Below, piece by piece: positions 32,313-34,314 of a stretch of DNA of 34,314 nt. The position numbers were made by a program, and so were the translations under genes. Position 1 is the first letter of the stretch, and each line of letters begins with the position of its first letter. The stretch comes from Microvirga arabica. Lineage in GTDB: Bacteria > Pseudomonadota > Alphaproteobacteria > Rhizobiales > Beijerinckiaceae. Location of the stretch: positions 1-34,314 of the forward strand of contig NZ_JAFBID010000072.1 of assembly GCF_016811235.1 (NCBI RefSeq), given 5' to 3'. The notes under the pieces were generated by a model. The model saw only the letters and a list, made by a program, of their open reading frames with translations, did not search any database and had not been told where the DNA came from.

Positions 32313-32540
32313 TTAGTCACACTCGATGGAAAACCTGAGGGTGCAAACCGCGGCCTCGTTCTCATCCGTGACCCGCAACCGCCACTCGGATCCTTTCCAG
32401 TCACTGTAGCTGACGCCTTTGAGCAACTCTCCGGCAACGGTGACGGCATGGTCTCGCGCCTCCCTTGGTCCGGGAAGATCGGTCCCATCATTGTCGATGT
32501 GATCGCGGTCGCTGTGAACATGAAAAAAGTAGCGTGCCAT
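32313..32540 (-). CDS. DUF6894-like small protein
   Basis: A 75-residue protein, MARYFFHVHSDRDHIDNDGT then DLPGPREARDHAVTVAGELL, ending VTDENEAAVCTLRFSIECD. This is the pattern of the small DUF6894-type proteins frequent in Rhizobiales: an N-terminal RYFFH strand, a D-x-x-G-x-x-L turn, a helix rich in Ala, and a C-terminal strand. Function unknown. The frame opens at 32651, but ATG 32540 is the family start. No strong ribosome site. Confidence 0.8.
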   Translation of the reverse strand: MARYFFHVHSDRDHIDNDGTDLPGPREARDHAVTVAGELLKGVSYSDWKGSEWRLRVTDENEAAVCTLRFSIECD

Positions 32541-32865
32541 GGAAATTAACCGTCGCAATAAAGTTGCGCATGCGTCGCAAAGGATCTCTCTTCCGCTGTT
32601 ACACGTGCGACGAGGAGGCTTCCCAATGCAAGGGGCCGCTGTAACCCTCACGGTTAACTAGGTTGAGGGCTCCGATCAGGCAACACTCGCGCTGCCATTC
32701 GCTTTCCCTCATTGAGGGGTGGCGTGCCCCAATATCACAGTCGAGGGGCCTCTCAGTTCATTGCAAGAGCCACTATGACTCTTCCGAGGTGGATATATTG
32801 CCGGGTCAATAATTAGTTCTAATCAATGGAAGGACCCGGATCGAACAGGATTGTGATCCTCCCCT
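32541..32865. other. Divergent intergenic region before the Crp/Fnr gene
   Basis: About 325 bases with no protein-like frame. It is AT-richer near 32800-32825 (ATTGCCGGGTCAATAATTAG), where a promoter for the regulator is likely. I see no clear FNR palindrome. Confidence 0.4.
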
Positions 32866-33597
32866 ATGCCTCAGGCGCGACCACCGAGAGACCATCGAGC
32901 CAACCGCCTTTTGGCAGCTCTGGAGCCGGAGGACTTTGCCGCTCTCGAGCCGCATCTGGAGGTCGTCAAGTTGAGAAGGCGGCAGGTGCTCTGCGAGACA
33001 GGAGAAACCCTGCGTTACGCTTACTTCCCGCACGATACAGTCATCTCGCTCGTGGCGGTGATGGAGGACGGCAGCTCGGCCGAGATGTCGATCTGCGGCC
33101 GCGAAGGCGTGGTGGGGCTTCTGACGGCGCTCATCTCCCGTCAGTCATTCGGGCGCTACATCGTCCAGATAGATGGCACGGCATCCCGGATCGAAGTCAA
33201 CAAGATGCACGAAATCGGGAATGCCCGTCCCAGCATCCGTAGGGTGTTGTGGCACTTCCTGGAAGCCATCATGGCTCGCATTCTCCAGTCCGTGGCCTGC
33301 AATGCCCTTCACAGCGTGGAGGCCCGCTGCTGCCGTTTGATCCTCAGCACGGATGACAGGACCGATCAGGATGTCCTGCCTCTCACGCACGAGTTCTTGG
33401 CTGAGCGCCTAGGCGTGCAGCGCTCCACCGTCAGTGCCGTGATGGGAAGGCTCCAGGCGGCAGAGCTGATCCGGCAGGGCAGGGGCGGTATCATCGTGGC
33501 GGATCGCGCCCGCCTGGAGGGTGCGGCATGCGAGTGCTACCGGCGGATACACAACACCTTTGAGCGCCTGTTGCCCCGCACCTTCACAAAGGGCTGA
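32866..33597 (+). CDS. Crp/Fnr family transcriptional regulator
   Basis: About 243 residues. The N-terminal cyclic-nucleotide-binding-like barrel runs from LEPEDFAALEPHLEVVKLRR through FPHDTVISLVAVMEDGSSAE to about residue 120. The long dimer helix follows, and then the winged helix LTHEFLAERLGVQRSTVSAV with GRLQAAELIRQGRGGIIVAD. The FNR-type cysteine cluster at the N-terminus is absent, so it is not an oxygen-sensing FNR. This subtype is very common in Methylobacterium-like genomes. ATG 32866 is the first start after an in-frame TGA. No good ribosome site. Confidence 0.9.
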   Translation: MPQARPPRDHRANRLLAALEPEDFAALEPHLEVVKLRRRQVLCETGETLRYAYFPHDTVISLVAVMEDGSSAEMSICGREGVVGLLTALISRQSFGRYIVQIDGTASRIEVNKMHEIGNARPSIRRVLWHFLEAIMARILQSVACNALHSVEARCCRLILSTDDRTDQDVLPLTHEFLAERLGVQRSTVSAVMGRLQAAELIRQGRGGIIVADRARLEGAACECYRRIHNTFERLLPRTFTKG

Positions 33598-33741
33598 TCC
33601 GTTGGCGCAGCTTTCGCTCGACACCCATGCCGGTTTATGTGTCCTTGGGGTGCCTGATGGCGCCCCCCTGGATAGTTCGCTGTGTGCCGCATACGAACAT
33701 TGGTATCACAGCTATAAGGAACGATAATGCCCCGAGTCTTG

Positions 33742-34062
33742 TCAGCTCCTTGCCGGTTCGGTTGCTACTGCGAGGCTCCTGAGAACAGCTATGAGATCCT
33801 GGAATCGCGTGTGGCCGACTTCGTTGGCCCATTGCTCCTGCAGCTCACGCAGCGTTGCATAAATTACGTCTGCTACTGTCCAACCCCGCTCCGTCAGGTA
33901 CACCAGCCGACGCTCGCTCTCAGGCCCTGCGCGCCGCTCCAGATATCCAAGCTCCTCCAGCTGCCCGACGAGGTGGTTGGTGGCCTGCCGGGACATGTGC
34001 ATCTGGCGCGCAAGGTCTGACTGTCAATCAGCATCGAGTACTGCCCCCGAGCAAATTGACAT
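33742..34062 (-). pseudogene. MarR family regulator, broken near its N-terminus
   Basis: The winged-helix part is intact: QSDLARQMHMSRQATNHLVG, QLEELGYLERRAGPESERRL and VYLTERG, followed by a C-terminal helix. Before it, TGA at 34024-34026 interrupts the same frame (VLDAD, stop, QSDLARQ). Beyond about 34062 resemblance to a MarR N-terminal dimer helix is not clear. An ATG at 34002 could give an 86-residue protein lacking part of the DNA-binding helix pair. I judge it a pseudogene. Confidence 0.65.
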
Positions 34063-34253
34063 TAAGCGCATGACGTTGCTGGCGAATGTACAGCAACGGC
34101 GGGGTTATCGTTGATCCCGCCAAAGTTGCCAATCTGTGCCGCTAAACCAAAGCTTTGCGCTCCTCTCATGGGGGATCACCTTTGGTGCCGCTCCACAGGT
34201 GGTAGGCATAATTGTACAGGAAGGCGATGTCCGGCCTCTAGAGCATCGGACGC
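34063..34253. other. Stretch without a gene
   Basis: No convincing frame in either direction. It lies between two gene remnants. Confidence 0.35.
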
Positions 34254-34314
34254 TTACACGGACGCATAGCCAGCGGCCTTGAGGAAGTTCCAACATTCTT
34301 GCGGCTCAAACAAA
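34254..34314 (-). pseudogene. C-terminal end of an IS630-type transposase at the window edge
   Basis: On the minus strand the frame entering from the right edge reads FEPQECWNFLKAAGYASV and stops at TAA 34254-34256. This resembles the closing residues of IS630 transposases (PEEC...F..AGY). Only 19 codons are visible, so the rest and its state cannot be judged. Confidence 0.5.

Noticed and set aside
1..34314. CRISPR arrays, tRNA or rRNA genes.
   Set aside because: I saw no regularly spaced repeats and no cloverleaf or rRNA-like sequence.

Overview
The window reads as GC-rich alphaproteobacterial DNA, most probably from a Rhizobiales member of the Methylobacterium/Microvirga type. The support is the gene families present (a DUF6894-like protein, a short-loop cytochrome bd pair, IS6 elements, RTX repeats) and a GTTC-N7-GTTC SOS box upstream of recA. 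Species and replicon (chromosome or plasmid) cannot be read from the sequence. Many genes sit in short operons separated by decayed genes and IS remnants, which is typical of an accessory region.

Left part (1-8.9 kb): two cupin proteins, the second divergent from a TetR regulator; a SAM methyltransferase with an in-frame hexanucleotide repeat; a frameshifted and truncated catalase-family pseudogene; a DUF2945 protein; and a sugar-type ABC importer (binding protein and two permeases, no ATPase) followed by a polysaccharide-deacetylase-like protein that lacks the usual FDDG motif.

Middle part (8.9-21.9 kb): a stand-alone YcaO protein with a small membrane protein downstream. Next comes a photodamage-repair cluster: an SPL-family radical SAM protein, UV damage endonuclease UvsE and a DHH phosphoesterase whose gene overlaps uvsE. 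A DUF2231 membrane protein, a deoxynucleoside-kinase-like protein and an SDR follow, then a second and different SPL-family protein that keeps a candidate H-donor cysteine the first lacks. A DUF892 ferritin-like protein precedes a GbsR/MarR-cioA-cioB operon with a palindrome upstream of the regulator.

Right part (22-34.3 kb): IS6 copies in three states (intact, prematurely stopped, decayed) surround two short genes, a winged-helix-like protein, dinB, an Xre-RES toxin-antitoxin pair, recA with a LexA box, and a metallophosphoesterase. The decayed IS6 copy cuts an RTX gene. After it come a broken GAF gene, a DUF6894-like protein, a Crp/Fnr regulator, a broken MarR gene and a probable IS630 transposase tail at the edge.

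The common theme is survival of UV light and oxidative stress: direct reversal (SPL), incision (UvsE), end processing (DHH), nucleotide salvage, translesion synthesis (DinB), recombination (RecA) and an alternative oxidase. That these genes work together is inferred from proximity only.
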